Origin: Acidimicrobiaceae bacterium
Lineage (GTDB): Bacteria > Actinomycetota > Acidimicrobiia > Acidimicrobiales > RAAP-2
Direction: 5' to 3'
Assembly (NCBI GenBank): GCA_003133325.1
Contig: PKXA01000028.1
Span: 1-64,000 of the forward strand
DNA length: 64,000 bases
A program made the translations under genes and the position numbers. Position 1 is the first letter of the stretch. Every line of letters starts with the position of its first letter. Shown one piece after another: positions 53,231 to 62,379 of the stretch. The notes under the pieces were generated by a model. The model had not been told where the DNA came from, made no database searches, and was given only the letters and a program-made list of their open reading frames with translations.

Positions 53231-55053
53231 GCACAGTTGCGAGCCCGGAGCCCGTCCAGCCGCGCTCTCCCTGGGCCACCCTTCGCACCGTGCTGCGGAT
53301 CGGTGCCCCGCCCCGAGCCCGCTTCCTCCTCAGCACGGTCCTCGGGAGCGCCGCGGCCATGTGCACGGTTGCGCTTCTGGCCTGTTCGGGTGCGCTGATC
53401 GACAAGGCCGCGCTCCGCCCGCCGCTCTACACCCTCACCGTTCTGATGGCTGCCGTCCAGCTGTTGGCCCTCGGTCGCGGGCCGTTCCGCTATGGCGAGC
53501 GCCTCGTCTCGCACGACGCCGCCCTCGGAGCACTTGCCCGGATCCGGATGTGGCTCTACGACGAGGTCGAGCCGCGATCCCCTGCCGGACTCTCCCAGTG
53601 GCGCAGCGGCGATCTCCTGACGCGGGCCACTGGCGATGTGGACCTCTTGCAGGATCTCTACCTGCGCGGCATCTCACCCGTCATCGTCGCCACCGTCACC
53701 TCGCTGTTCGCCGTGGTCGTCGTGGCTATCGTGCTGCCGGCGGCAGGCGTGGTGCTCGCCGCGTGCCTGGCGGGTGGAGTGGGCCTCTCGTCTGCTGTGG
53801 CGTGGACCCGCCAGCACCGTCTCGGGGCAACGGAGGAAGCTCTGCGGGGCGAGCTCGGAGCCGACGTGGTGGAACTCCTCCGGGCCGCGCCGGACCTGAT
53901 CGCGCTGGGAAGGGACGAAGAGTATCTCGAGCGGGCCCTGGTCACCGACGCCGCCCTGACCCGGCTCGCGTGCCGGCGCTCGTGGACCGAAGGTGCGATG
54001 TCGGCCATCTCGGTCGTCTTCACCGGAGCGGCCGTGGTCGCATTGCTGGCCGTCGCCATCCCGGCCATCGGCACCCACCGGCTGCCGGGCTACATGGTGG
54101 CGGTCCTTCCTCTGGTGGCGCTGGGTGCCTTCGAGGTGGTGACCCCGGTGGCGGACGCAGTGTCAAGGCTCTCCCATCACGTGGAGGCGGCTCGCCGCCT
54201 GTTGGACATCGCCGACCTCCCCCTACCGGTCAGCGACCCGACCGACCCGGCGCCCGCCCCCACCGGCACGGAGGTGTCCCTCGACCGTGCCGTGCTCCGT
54301 TACGGACCGGACCATCCCCGGGCGTTGAACGGGCTCACCCTGTCGATCCCGGAGGGCCGCAGAGTGGCCCTCATCGGTCCCAGTGGTGCCGGCAAAAGCA
54401 GCGTGGTCAACGTCCTCCTGCGCTTCTGGGCCCTGGAGGACGGCGAAGCCGCCATCGGGGGGACTTCGCTCGACCACCTCAGCCAGGAGACGGCTCGCAG
54501 TCTGATCGGCTGGGTGGCCCAGGACACCCACCTGTTCAACACCACCGTCGGTGCGAACATCGCCCTGGCCCGGCCCGGCGCGGACGACGGGGAGATCGCC
54601 GCCGCCGCCCGGGCGGCACAACTCGGCCCGTGGGTCGACTCGCTGCCACGCGGCCTCGACACGCCGGTCGGCGAAGAGGGAGCGCAGCTCTCGGGTGGCC
54701 AGCGCCAACGCCTGGCCCTGGCCCGCGCCCTCCTGGCCCGGGCGCCGGTGCTCGTCCTCGACGAGCCGACCTCGGGCCTCGACGAGCCGACCGCCGAACG
54801 GCTTGTCCATGACGTCCTGGCCACCACCACCGGTACCAGCCTCCTCTACGTCACCCACCGGGCCGACGAGTTGGCGGCGTTCGACGAAGTGTTCATTGTC
54901 GACAACGGCAAGGTGGTCGGGCATTTCGACCCGAAGGCCCGCCTCCCGCATGGCGACGTCCAATCCGGCCAGGCCGCACCCATCGTTCCCGAACTGTTCG
55001 ATGCCATCACGGCCCCGAGTAGGGTCGGCACCTCGGGGTTGGGGGCCGTCTGA
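53227..55053 (+). CDS. cydC: ABC transporter CydC, thiol exporter for cytochrome bd assembly
   Basis: A 608-residue partner of CydD, starting in an ATGA overlap. Transmembrane domain to about residue 340, ATPase domain with GPSGAGKSS, LSGGQRQR and VLVLDEPTSGLD, and VTHRADEL at the His switch. The segment RYGERLVSHDAALGALARIR is characteristic of CydC. It completes the cydABDC operon. Confidence 0.93.
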   Translation: MSTVASPEPVQPRSPWATLRTVLRIGAPPRARFLLSTVLGSAAAMCTVALLACSGALIDKAALRPPLYTLTVLMAAVQLLALGRGPFRYGERLVSHDAALGALARIRMWLYDEVEPRSPAGLSQWRSGDLLTRATGDVDLLQDLYLRGISPVIVATVTSLFAVVVVAIVLPAAGVVLAACLAGGVGLSSAVAWTRQHRLGATEEALRGELGADVVELLRAAPDLIALGRDEEYLERALVTDAALTRLACRRSWTEGAMSAISVVFTGAAVVALLAVAIPAIGTHRLPGYMVAVLPLVALGAFEVVTPVADAVSRLSHHVEAARRLLDIADLPLPVSDPTDPAPAPTGTEVSLDRAVLRYGPDHPRALNGLTLSIPEGRRVALIGPSGAGKSSVVNVLLRFWALEDGEAAIGGTSLDHLSQETARSLIGWVAQDTHLFNTTVGANIALARPGADDGEIAAAARAAQLGPWVDSLPRGLDTPVGEEGAQLSGGQRQRLALARALLARAPVLVLDEPTSGLDEPTAERLVHDVLATTTGTSLLYVTHRADELAAFDEVFIVDNGKVVGHFDPKARLPHGDVQSGQAAPIVPELFDAITAPSRVGTSGLGAV

Positions 55054-55192
55054 GGGCTGGCCCGTCGGCGGTCTCATCGTGCCAGTATTCCCATCGGCAC
55101 GATCAGGAGTTCAGCCTTTGTTCCGTGCCCAGGAAGGCGAAGGGCTCGGCCACCGAGGTGAAGGACACCAAAAGGTCGATCGCATTCCTTAG

Positions 55193-55238
55193 CCTCGATC
55201 CACGTGCGTCCAGCAGCTCTGACGCACGTGGATCGAGG
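55193..55238. terminator. Perfect 18-bp hairpin after cydC
   Basis: Arms CCTCGATCCACGTGCGTC and GACGCACGTGGATCGAGG with a 10-base loop. It lies 140 bases after cydC and 27 bases before the histidine kinase. No T-run follows on either strand, so termination would be non-canonical; a regulatory or repeat-type hairpin is the alternative. Confidence 0.5.
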
Positions 55239-55264
55239 ATTAGACTGCCTCGAGAGGTCTCATC

Positions 55265-56368
55265 GTGGCTCGACATTTTTGGAATCTGCGAGGAAAGCGG
55301 GACACTCAGGAGCTATTGGCGGCCATCGTGGCATCCAGCGACGATGCCATCTTCTCAAGGGCTCCCGATGGCATCATCTGCTGTTGGAACGCCGGTGCTG
55401 AACGCATGTTCGGCTACGGCGCCGAGGAGATAGTGGGGCAACCGGTCAAACTGCTCATCCCCGAGCATCGCCGGGGCGAGGGGCGACTGTTCGGCGAAGT
55501 GTCGGCCGGCGAGTTGGTGGACCATTATGAAACCGAAGGGCTCCGCAAGGACGGGAGCCAGGTGTGGGTGTCGCTCACAGTTTCCCCTGTCCATGATCAG
55601 GCGGGTTCGATCGTCGGAGCATCGACGATCGCCCGTGACATCACGGAGCGCAAGCGCGTCGAAGACGAGCTGGCGGAGGCCCAGGCGACCCTGGTGCGCA
55701 GGGAGCGGCTCTCTGCTGTCGGGGAAATGGCGACCGTGATCGGCCACGAGCTTCGCAACCCGCTGGGGGCTGTCATCAACTTGTTGTTCCTTGCCCGCAA
55801 CAGACTCACCGACCATGACGACCCCGAGCTCGACGGCTACCTCGATCGGATAGAGAGGGAGACGAACCGGGCCGCGGCGCTCTCCGATGACCTCATCGCA
55901 TATATGCAAGAACACGATCCCGTCATCGTCCCCCTCGACTTTGGTGCCGTGGTGGCCGAAGTCCTCGAATTGACTCCGCCACCACCGGGAATCGAGGTAT
56001 CCGTAGAGGGCCTCGGAGTCGACCTGCAGGCCGACCGGGGCCAACTGGTCCAGATTCTGACAAAGCTCATCACCAACGCCTATCAGGCCATGCCTGATGG
56101 GGGACCGCTCCGGGTGACCGGTTCGAAGAGCGATGGCTTCGTCGAGATCACGGTGGAGGACAGCGGTGTGGGCATAGACCCGGCGGTTGCCGAACGTCTG
56201 TTGGAACCCTTCTTCACGACCAAGCCCACCGGGACCGGCCTCGGATTGGCCATCGTCAAGCGTTTCACCGAAGGGCATAACGGCACCGTCTCCATCGAGG
56301 GCGGACCAACAGGCGGGGCGCGGGTGACCATTCGGCTACCTCACGCCATAGCCGGGGCGACACCATGA
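55265..56368 (+). CDS. PAS-domain sensor histidine kinase
   Basis: A 367-residue soluble kinase starting at GTG. PAS domain at about 14-126 (DAIFSRAPDGIICCWNAGAE), ending in the PAC motif IARDITERKR. DHp helix with the phospho-accepting H161 (IGHELRNPL). The HATPase domain has TKLITNAYQAM (N box), DSGVGI and GTGLGLAIV. There is no membrane segment, so it senses a cytoplasmic signal such as redox state or a ligand. Two adjacent cysteines (C39, C40) lie in the PAS core. It overlaps its response regulator by ATGA. Confidence 0.92.
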   Translation: MARHFWNLRGKRDTQELLAAIVASSDDAIFSRAPDGIICCWNAGAERMFGYGAEEIVGQPVKLLIPEHRRGEGRLFGEVSAGELVDHYETEGLRKDGSQVWVSLTVSPVHDQAGSIVGASTIARDITERKRVEDELAEAQATLVRRERLSAVGEMATVIGHELRNPLGAVINLLFLARNRLTDHDDPELDGYLDRIERETNRAAALSDDLIAYMQEHDPVIVPLDFGAVVAEVLELTPPPPGIEVSVEGLGVDLQADRGQLVQILTKLITNAYQAMPDGGPLRVTGSKSDGFVEITVEDSGVGIDPAVAERLLEPFFTTKPTGTGLGLAIVKRFTEGHNGTVSIEGGPTGGARVTIRLPHAIAGATP

Positions 56369-56757
56369 CCGACGATGTCAAGGTTCTCGTACTGGTGGTA
56401 GACGACAACGACGGAATACGCGAGTCCACCGCCGCCGTCCTGAGGTCCGTCGGATACACCGTCACCGAGACGAAAGACGGGGAGGCCGCTCTGGAGGAGA
56501 TCAACCAGAAGCCGTTCGATGTCGTTGTGCTCGACGAGCGCATGCCCAAACTGAACGGCACTGAAGTTGTCCGAACCATGTGCCCTGAACCTCCGCCACC
56601 GGTGATCGTGATGGCTTCGGCCTATGACTTCGACTCCGACTTTCGGCAGAACATCGGCACAAGAGTCTTCAGGTACCTGAAGAAGCCCGTTCGCCCCAAA
56701 GACCTGATCGAGACAGTCGGTGCCGCCGGTGAGTACGCAAGAGCCGTAGGCGGGTGA
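56365..56757 (+). CDS. Single-domain response regulator
   Basis: A 130-residue receiver domain with D13/D14, phosphoacceptor D57 (VVVLDERMP), S85 and K107 (YLKKPVRP). There is no output domain, so it acts as a phosphate relay or by protein contact. Partner of the PAS kinase through a 4-base overlap. Confidence 0.92.
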   Translation: MTDDVKVLVLVVDDNDGIRESTAAVLRSVGYTVTETKDGEAALEEINQKPFDVVVLDERMPKLNGTEVVRTMCPEPPPPVIVMASAYDFDSDFRQNIGTRVFRYLKKPVRPKDLIETVGAAGEYARAVGG

Positions 56758-57262
56758 GAAGCAACCAGGCGACACGCCCGCATACGCTTACCGAGCACCG
56801 TATCTTTGTCGCTGGCGCGCACTTCGGCGCCCACAAGAACTGGAGAGCGCGACCAGCCGTGGTAGTTGACGACATCACCCTGGAACTGACGGTGTGGGTA
56901 ACCCCACACCGAGCCACGGCCGCCCGTTATCCGCGGTTCAGAGTGTTCCGGGCCGGATGCTCGCCGAGTCGGCCACGGCCATCGGACGGTCGTCGGTCGT
57001 CGGTTGTCCGAATAGCCTTGTAGGGATTCAACGACGGCGCCTCGTCCGCTCTGTTGGCATGGCCGCACATTTCGACGCTCGTCAGCTTGATGGGGCCGAC
57101 GAGGGCCAAGCAGGTGTCACTCAACATCCGTTCGGTGACAGCCACCGAGCCGGCTCTTCCAACTCTGGGATTCGAAGCCCTGGGACCGAGTGTGCCGACC
57201 CGCTGCCCTGGCGGCTCGGTGACCAGACTCATCCACTCGAGGAACGAGCTGGTCGATCCCCG
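56758..57262. other. Intergenic region, convergent genes
   Basis: About 500 bases between the response regulator and the leftward ArsR gene. I see no gene. A hairpin at 56890-56911 may terminate transcription. A tRNA-like T-arm at about 57168 was examined and rejected. Confidence 0.45.
56890..56911. terminator. Hairpin, possible terminator
   Basis: A 9-bp perfect stem (CGGTGTGGG / CCCACACCG) with loop TAAC, 133 bases after the response-regulator stop. There is no T-tract. It could serve either of the converging transcripts. Confidence 0.4.
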
Positions 57263-57622
57263 TCAGGAACTTCGTGTGAGCGGTGGGGGTACCTCGACCG
57301 CCTCGAGGTCGGCGAGAAGGCCTTGGGTCTCGGCGAGAGAGGAGCTGAGGATCTGTTTGGCCACATCGAGGAGCTCGAAGAGCAATGGATTGCCGACCGA
57401 ATAGACCACTCTGGCGCCTTCTCTGCGCGCCTGGACCAGCTTGGCTCGTCGCATGATGCCCAGCTGCTGAGAGAGATGCGAGGACTCGATTCCCACAGCG
57501 GGAATCAGTTCGCTCACGGCCCGCTCCCCTCCGCGAAGCACCTCGAGCACGCGGATCCTCGCAGGGTGGCCCAGCGTCTTGAAGAAATCTGCCTTCACCT
57601 GATAGATCGGTGCGGTTGCCAC
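57263..57622 (-). CDS. ArsR-family regulator, Rv0081-like
   Basis: A 119-residue winged-helix ArsR/SmtB-type regulator (FFKTLGHPARIRVLEVLRGG, ELIPAVGIESSHLSQQLGIM). It lacks the alpha-3 CxC metal site. From memory it resembles M. tuberculosis Rv0081, the hypoxia-linked regulator that heads the Rv0082-Rv0087 hydrogenase-like operon. Here it lies behind hyfG on the same strand, 158 bases away, so it may be the last gene of that operon or have its own promoter in the gap. It probably controls the complex. Confidence 0.88.
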   Translation of the reverse strand: MATAPIYQVKADFFKTLGHPARIRVLEVLRGGERAVSELIPAVGIESSHLSQQLGIMRRAKLVQARREGARVVYSVGNPLLFELLDVAKQILSSSLAETQGLLADLEAVEVPPPLTRSS

Positions 57623-57780
57623 AGTTGGTCTTCTCCTTTTCGGTCCAGGCGCTCGTTTTGTCTAACATCGGGTCTCCGTCCCACCTCAGGGCGCCCGAGG
57701 GTTGACAGGCTAACGGATTCATCAAGATGTCATATACTGGCGTGCCTCGCTGGCCCTTCTCGATCAGGCCGCCCAATGAG

Positions 57781-59304
57781 TTAGAGGTCATTTCCGGCAT
57801 AAGAGAGGTTGAAGCTCTTGTTGACGAGGGGAAAGTCGGGGACGATCGTGTCGGCCAGGGCGACCGGGAGAGCGGGCCACGTGAGGAAGGATGGGTCCAC
57901 GATCTTGACTCGTTGCAGCGTCCCATTGCCGTCGATCTCGACTCGGTGAACGACGGTGCCCCGCCATCCTTCGACGATGCCCGTCCCGTAGCCCGCACCC
58001 TCTGCATTTCGGTCGGACACGGAGGCTGCCAACGGCCCTTCACGGGACACGTAGTCGGAAAGGAGGCCCAGTGAGGCATCGACTTCGTCGCAGCGCACCA
58101 GGAATCTGGCGAGCACGTCCCCGGTGTCGCACCGAGCAGGCCGGAAATCGATTGATGGATCGATGAAGGGATGCGACATCCGGGCGTCGGTAACCAAGCC
58201 GGATGCCCGGGCGACCACACCCAGGACGCCAATCTCTTCTGCTTGCATGGCAGTCAGTACGGCCGTGCCGGTGAAGCGATCCATGACGATGCTGTTGGAG
58301 CGGGCCAAATCGACGATGCGGTGGAACCGGTCGCCGATCTCTCGGAGCTGGTCGGTCCGAGGCAGCGAGCGGAGTGCAGCGCGCCCTGGGGTGATCCCTC
58401 CACGGAGCAGACGGTGGCCGGTCACCGCTTCGTTGAGCCGTAGCAGTTGCTCGCGGAGGGTGAGCGCATGGGCGTTGGCCAAGCCGAAACCGGCGTCATT
58501 GCACAGTGCGCCCACGTCCGCCACATGGTTGTACACACGCTCGAGCTCGAGAAGAACAGCGCGCAATTCACTGACCCTGGGCGGTACCTCGATTCCGCAG
58601 GCCTCTTCGACGGCGAGGCAGTGGGCGAGGCTGTGGCTGACCGCGCTGTCCCCGGAGATCCGTTCGGCCAGGGCCGTCGCGGACTCCCTATCGCGACCTT
58701 CGAAGAGACGCTCTATCCCCTTGTGTGCGAACCAGAGCCTCGCCTTCATCTTCACGATGGTTTCGCCTACCACCCAAAATCGGAAGTGCCCGGGCTCGAT
58801 GAGCCCAGCGTGGACCGGGCCGACCGGGATCTCGTAGATGCCCGGACCCTCGACGTTCACGAAGGGGTAGGGCTTGGCATCATCGATCATGGGGGGCTGA
58901 GGCCCGGCGTCCGAGCGCATCGGGTGCCAGTCGGAGGCCCAGTGCTGATGCAACACCAGCGGTCGGGGTTGGGGATGGCCGACCGGTTCGATGCCGAACA
59001 GATCGCGCATCTCCCGTTCGAATCGACCGGCAGGGAAGGACAGGTGTGCCAGCGACGGAATCCGCGGCTGATCGCGCCGCACCTCTACATGCAGCTCGAC
59101 GCGCTGATCCGGCGGACCAATGCAGAAGAGATAGACGATCCGGAGCGGTCCATGGCTGTCGTGGGCGGCAACCAAGGCCAGGCGGTATCCGGCTGCCAAC
59201 AACGCGGCGGCAGCGTCGACAAGTTCATCGGCCGCCAGTTTCAAGACAGCGCGCCTTGGTCTCTCGATCAAGAGATGGTCCGTGAGCGAGCTGCCCGCAG
59301 TCAT
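57781..59304 (-). CDS. Group 4 hydrogenase-like large subunit (HyfG/HycE type) without Ni ligands
   Basis: A 507-residue fusion of a NuoC-like domain (about 1-140, with SFPAGRFEREMRDLFGI) and a NuoD/hydrogenase large-subunit domain (about 155-507). The N-terminal nickel motif R-x-C-G-x-C is replaced by ERISGDSAVSHSLAH and the C-terminal D-P-C-x-x-C by VDPSFLTW, so no NiFe site can form. Such complexes (energy-converting hydrogenase-related, and mycobacterial Rv0087) are known but their reaction is unsettled. The ATG overlaps the HyfF-like stop (ATGA). Confidence 0.9.
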   Translation of the reverse strand: MTAGSSLTDHLLIERPRRAVLKLAADELVDAAAALLAAGYRLALVAAHDSHGPLRIVYLFCIGPPDQRVELHVEVRRDQPRIPSLAHLSFPAGRFEREMRDLFGIEPVGHPQPRPLVLHQHWASDWHPMRSDAGPQPPMIDDAKPYPFVNVEGPGIYEIPVGPVHAGLIEPGHFRFWVVGETIVKMKARLWFAHKGIERLFEGRDRESATALAERISGDSAVSHSLAHCLAVEEACGIEVPPRVSELRAVLLELERVYNHVADVGALCNDAGFGLANAHALTLREQLLRLNEAVTGHRLLRGGITPGRAALRSLPRTDQLREIGDRFHRIVDLARSNSIVMDRFTGTAVLTAMQAEEIGVLGVVARASGLVTDARMSHPFIDPSIDFRPARCDTGDVLARFLVRCDEVDASLGLLSDYVSREGPLAASVSDRNAEGAGYGTGIVEGWRGTVVHRVEIDGNGTLQRVKIVDPSFLTWPALPVALADTIVPDFPLVNKSFNLSYAGNDL

Positions 59305-60761
59305 CTGGCGACCACCTGGGCGGCGGCGCGCAACAGGCCGGCGAGGGGCCACGCCAGCACGCCAAGGACAGCACAGCCGACGAGTGCGCCCACGAGGGGA
59401 ACGGTGACAATTGCCGGTGTCTTGTGCGCCCGCTCTCCATCGGGTCCCGCGCCGAAGAGTAGGTGGCGACCGTGGGACATCATGGCGGCGAAGATCACCG
59501 CCATGCACAAGAGGGAAATGGCTGCCGCCCACCCGAGGCCGACTTCGGTCTCGGCCCGGACCATATTTAGCTCGCTCACGAAGAGGCTGAACGGCGGCAG
59601 CCCGAGCAGGGCGACGAGCCCGAAGGCGAAAAGGCCCCCAAGAGCGGGTCGCCGGACCAAGAGGGCCCTTACTTGGGCGATCTCGCTGGTCCCCTCGGTG
59701 TGGAGGATTTCACCCGAGGTGAGGAAGAGCACCCCCTTGGCAAGGCCATGCCCGAGGATATGCAGCAGCACGGCAGCGATGGCAAGACGAGATCCTGCCG
59801 CGGCCCCGAGGGCAATGAGTCCCATGTGCTCCATGCTGCTGTAGGCGAGCATTCGCTTGTAGTCGCGTTGGCTGAGCAACAGAGAAGCGGCGATCACCAG
59901 AGAAAGCAAGCCCACCGCCACCAGGAGAGTGCGCGGGAAGGCGACGCCCAGGGCACCATCGGCGATCGCTTTGAACCGCAACAGGGCGTAGAAGGCGACC
60001 GTGAGGAGCACCCCGGACATGAGGGCGGACACCGGGGCTGGTGCCTGGCTGTGAGCGTCAGGGAGCCAACTGTGCATGGGGGCCAAGCCAACCTTGGTGC
60101 CGTAGCCGAGGACGAGTAGCGCAATAGCGAGACGCATGACCCCCGGATTGAGCTGATGGGACACGGCCATCAGGGACGTCCAGTCCAGATTGGCGTGCAG
60201 GTGGTGCCCTACGTGGAGCGCGGCGAGATAGACGAGCACGGTGCCTAGGAAGGCCATGGCGATACCGACTGAGCAGATCACGATGTACTTCCACGAGGCC
60301 TCGAGCGATCCTCGGGTTCGGCGGTGTCCAACCAGGAAGGTGGTGATGATCGTCGTGGCCTCGACTGCCACCCACATGACCCCCACGTTTCCGGCCAACA
60401 CGGCGAGGAGCATGGCGGTCATGAAGCCGAGGACGAGCACGCTGTAGAGCGAGGCGTGACGACGGCTGCAACGGCCGGTGGTGATCTCGGCGTCGAGATA
60501 GCGCACGCTCTGCCACGTGGCCAGGACCCCGATGATCCCGATCACAATGACCATGAAGGCACTGAGGGCATCGACGCGGAGGGTTCCGCCGAGCGCGGCA
60601 ACCGGCAACCCGTGCACTACCCGCACCGCCAGGCCCACTCCACAGAGGAGGACGACGCCGATCGCTGCAGTGGAGAGCCAGCCGACCCAGCGACGCCATG
60701 GCGCCATGGCCGATGCGATGCCGGCGGCGAAGGGAACAGCGAGTGCGACGAGGGCCAGCAT
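59301..60761 (-). CDS. Hydrogenase-4 membrane subunit, HyfF-like
   Basis: A 486-residue antiporter-like membrane subunit (NuoL/M/N family). Characteristic are WVAVEATTIITTFLV, the GYGTKVGLAPMHSWLPDAHS motif with the lysine and histidine of the proton path, and QRDYKRMLAYSSMEHMGLI. The ATG at 60761 overlaps the HyfE-like stop (TGATG); the frame extends upstream without similarity. It would move protons or sodium in the complex. Confidence 0.92.
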   Translation of the reverse strand: MLALVALAVPFAAGIASAMAPWRRWVGWLSTAAIGVVLLCGVGLAVRVVHGLPVAALGGTLRVDALSAFMVIVIGIIGVLATWQSVRYLDAEITTGRCSRRHASLYSVLVLGFMTAMLLAVLAGNVGVMWVAVEATTIITTFLVGHRRTRGSLEASWKYIVICSVGIAMAFLGTVLVYLAALHVGHHLHANLDWTSLMAVSHQLNPGVMRLAIALLVLGYGTKVGLAPMHSWLPDAHSQAPAPVSALMSGVLLTVAFYALLRFKAIADGALGVAFPRTLLVAVGLLSLVIAASLLLSQRDYKRMLAYSSMEHMGLIALGAAAGSRLAIAAVLLHILGHGLAKGVLFLTSGEILHTEGTSEIAQVRALLVRRPALGGLFAFGLVALLGLPPFSLFVSELNMVRAETEVGLGWAAAISLLCMAVIFAAMMSHGRHLLFGAGPDGERAHKTPAIVTVPLVGALVGCAVLGVLAWPLAGLLRAAAQVVAR

Positions 60762-61420
60762 CAGTCGCGCAGCTCTCGTAGCTGGTCGAGGTCGAGGACC
60801 CCGAACTCCGACCACATCTGCGCCGCGAGTACCCGCAGGACGACGACGGCCAGAAGGACGTCGAGCGATGCGCCCAGTTCGACCAGGAGGGGGACGCCGG
60901 CCGTAGCGAGAAACGCGACCAGGGCGATTCCGTTGTCGACGAGGAGCAGGCCGACGATCTGGGAGACGGCCTTGCGTCGGACCACCATGGAGAAGAACCC
61001 GATGAGCAGAGTGGCGAAGCCGAGGGGAACGAACCGGCCGGCGGTTGTCGGGATGAGCGCGACCACGGGCTGGGTGGCACCATAGGCAAGGAAGGTGAGC
61101 GCCGCGGCACCAACCAGCGACGCGGGGACGTTCACGATCGGAGATGCTTCCCGACCGGTCGGGCTGCTGGTCACGACCCGTCCGAGCAGGGTCGGGATCA
61201 CCGCACCTTTGGATGCCATGACCAGGCAGGCCACCACGATGAGGACGGCGTCGTGCTGGCGAATGCCGAGGATGAGAGCGACCGCCCCAAGAGCGAAACC
61301 CTGGACCGCGAGCGCCTTTACGACCGCGGAGAGCGAGCGGCGCCACAACGTGACCACCGCGCAGACAAGGATCACTCCGGACATGAGTTCGAGTGTGCTG
61401 GCGTAGGCGGGTCCGTTCAT
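60761..61420 (-). CDS. Hydrogenase-4 membrane subunit, HyfE-like
   Basis: A 219-residue membrane protein with about six or seven helices, resembling HyfE (NuoK-like). Conserved blocks are LVMASKGAVIPTLLGRVV and VGLLLVDNGIALVAF, the latter being the NuoK-like glutamate helix with Asp/Asn here. ATGA overlap with the HyfC-like gene. Rv0085/HycP is the mycobacterial counterpart by position. Confidence 0.88.
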   Translation of the reverse strand: MNGPAYASTLELMSGVILVCAVVTLWRRSLSAVVKALAVQGFALGAVALILGIRQHDAVLIVVACLVMASKGAVIPTLLGRVVTSSPTGREASPIVNVPASLVGAAALTFLAYGATQPVVALIPTTAGRFVPLGFATLLIGFFSMVVRRKAVSQIVGLLLVDNGIALVAFLATAGVPLLVELGASLDVLLAVVVLRVLAAQMWSEFGVLDLDQLRELRD

Positions 61421-62379
61421 CGGACCACCATTGCGGTGACGGCGCCGAGCATGGCCAGGACAAAGCCACCGGCGAGCAGTTCGGGCACCCGGAAGAGCCG
61501 GAGTTTTCCACTGAAGACCTCGAAGGTGGCGATGGCGATTCCTGCCAGTGCCACCTTGCCTGCGAGCGCTCCGAGCCCTATGACGAAGCTGACCGCTCCG
61601 GATCGGTCCGCTACCCCCCAAGGAACAAGGAGGTTGACGAGCAGGCCGAGGAGCAGGGTGAGGCGCATGGATTCGCCGAGGGTTACGAGCCCGAGGTCGG
61701 GACCGGCGTACTCGAGGACCATGGCCTCGTGGATCATGGTGAGTTCGAGGTGGGTGTTCGGATTGTCGACGGGGAGGCGGCCGCTCTCGGCCAGAATAAT
61801 GACGACGAATGAACCGAGGGCCAGGATCCGCTCTGGGCTGGCGATCATCTGTGGGTGGGCTAATCCCATGTGGACGAGAACCGGAAGGTTGGAGGTATGC
61901 GCCGGAATCGACATGGCCAAGATGGCGACGAGCAGGGCGGGCTCGGCCAGTGCGCCGATCGTCATTGCCCGGCTCGAGCCCATGCCGCCGAACGGGGTTC
62001 CGGTGTCGAGAGCGCCGAGGGCCAGCGATACCGAGCCCAGCAGCAACACGAAGACGATGGCGAAGAAGTCCGCACTTTGCCCGAGTGGTGGACGAGTCGT
62101 GGCCAGGGGGGAGATCGCCACAACTACCATCGCGGTGGCAACCAGGACTACCGGCGCAGCCACGAAGACCCAACTGGCCTCCTCGGGACGCATCCGCTGC
62201 TTGGTGAAGAGCTTGCGCAGGTCGAGGAGCGGCTGGCGGACCGGGGGTCCTATGCGGCCTTCGAGACGGCTGCGGACCTTGCGCATCACGCCGACAAGCA
62301 GCAGACCGCCCACGGCCACCGTGACAATCTGGGCACCTGCCACCAGCACAGCCCCAGCCACTTCTTCGAAACCGGTCAT
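61417..62379 (-). CDS. Hydrogenase-4 membrane anchor, HyfC-like (NuoH family)
   Basis: A 320-residue NuoH/HycD-type subunit. RIGPPVRQPLLDLRKLFTKQ and ESGRLPVDNPNTHLELTMIH are the two family signatures at the quinone or substrate-module junction. It anchors the soluble arm to the antiporter-like subunits. It overlaps the HyfB-like gene by ATGA. Confidence 0.92.
   Translation of the reverse strand: MTGFEEVAGAVLVAGAQIVTVAVGGLLLVGVMRKVRSRLEGRIGPPVRQPLLDLRKLFTKQRMRPEEASWVFVAAPVVLVATAMVVVAISPLATTRPPLGQSADFFAIVFVLLLGSVSLALGALDTGTPFGGMGSSRAMTIGALAEPALLVAILAMSIPAHTSNLPVLVHMGLAHPQMIASPERILALGSFVVIILAESGRLPVDNPNTHLELTMIHEAMVLEYAGPDLGLVTLGESMRLTLLLGLLVNLLVPWGVADRSGAVSFVIGLGALAGKVALAGIAIATFEVFSGKLRLFRVPELLAGGFVLAMLGAVTAMVVR

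Noticed and set aside
57150..57240. Possible tRNA (T-arm-like TTCGAA flanked by G and C runs)
   Set aside because: No acceptor stem, D-arm or anticodon arm could be assembled around it on either strand.
57623..57780. Hydrogenase small subunit (hyfI) expected after hyfG
   Set aside because: Only 158 bases separate the hyfG-like gene from the ArsR gene; the subunit is absent here and may precede the hyfB-like gene outside the window.
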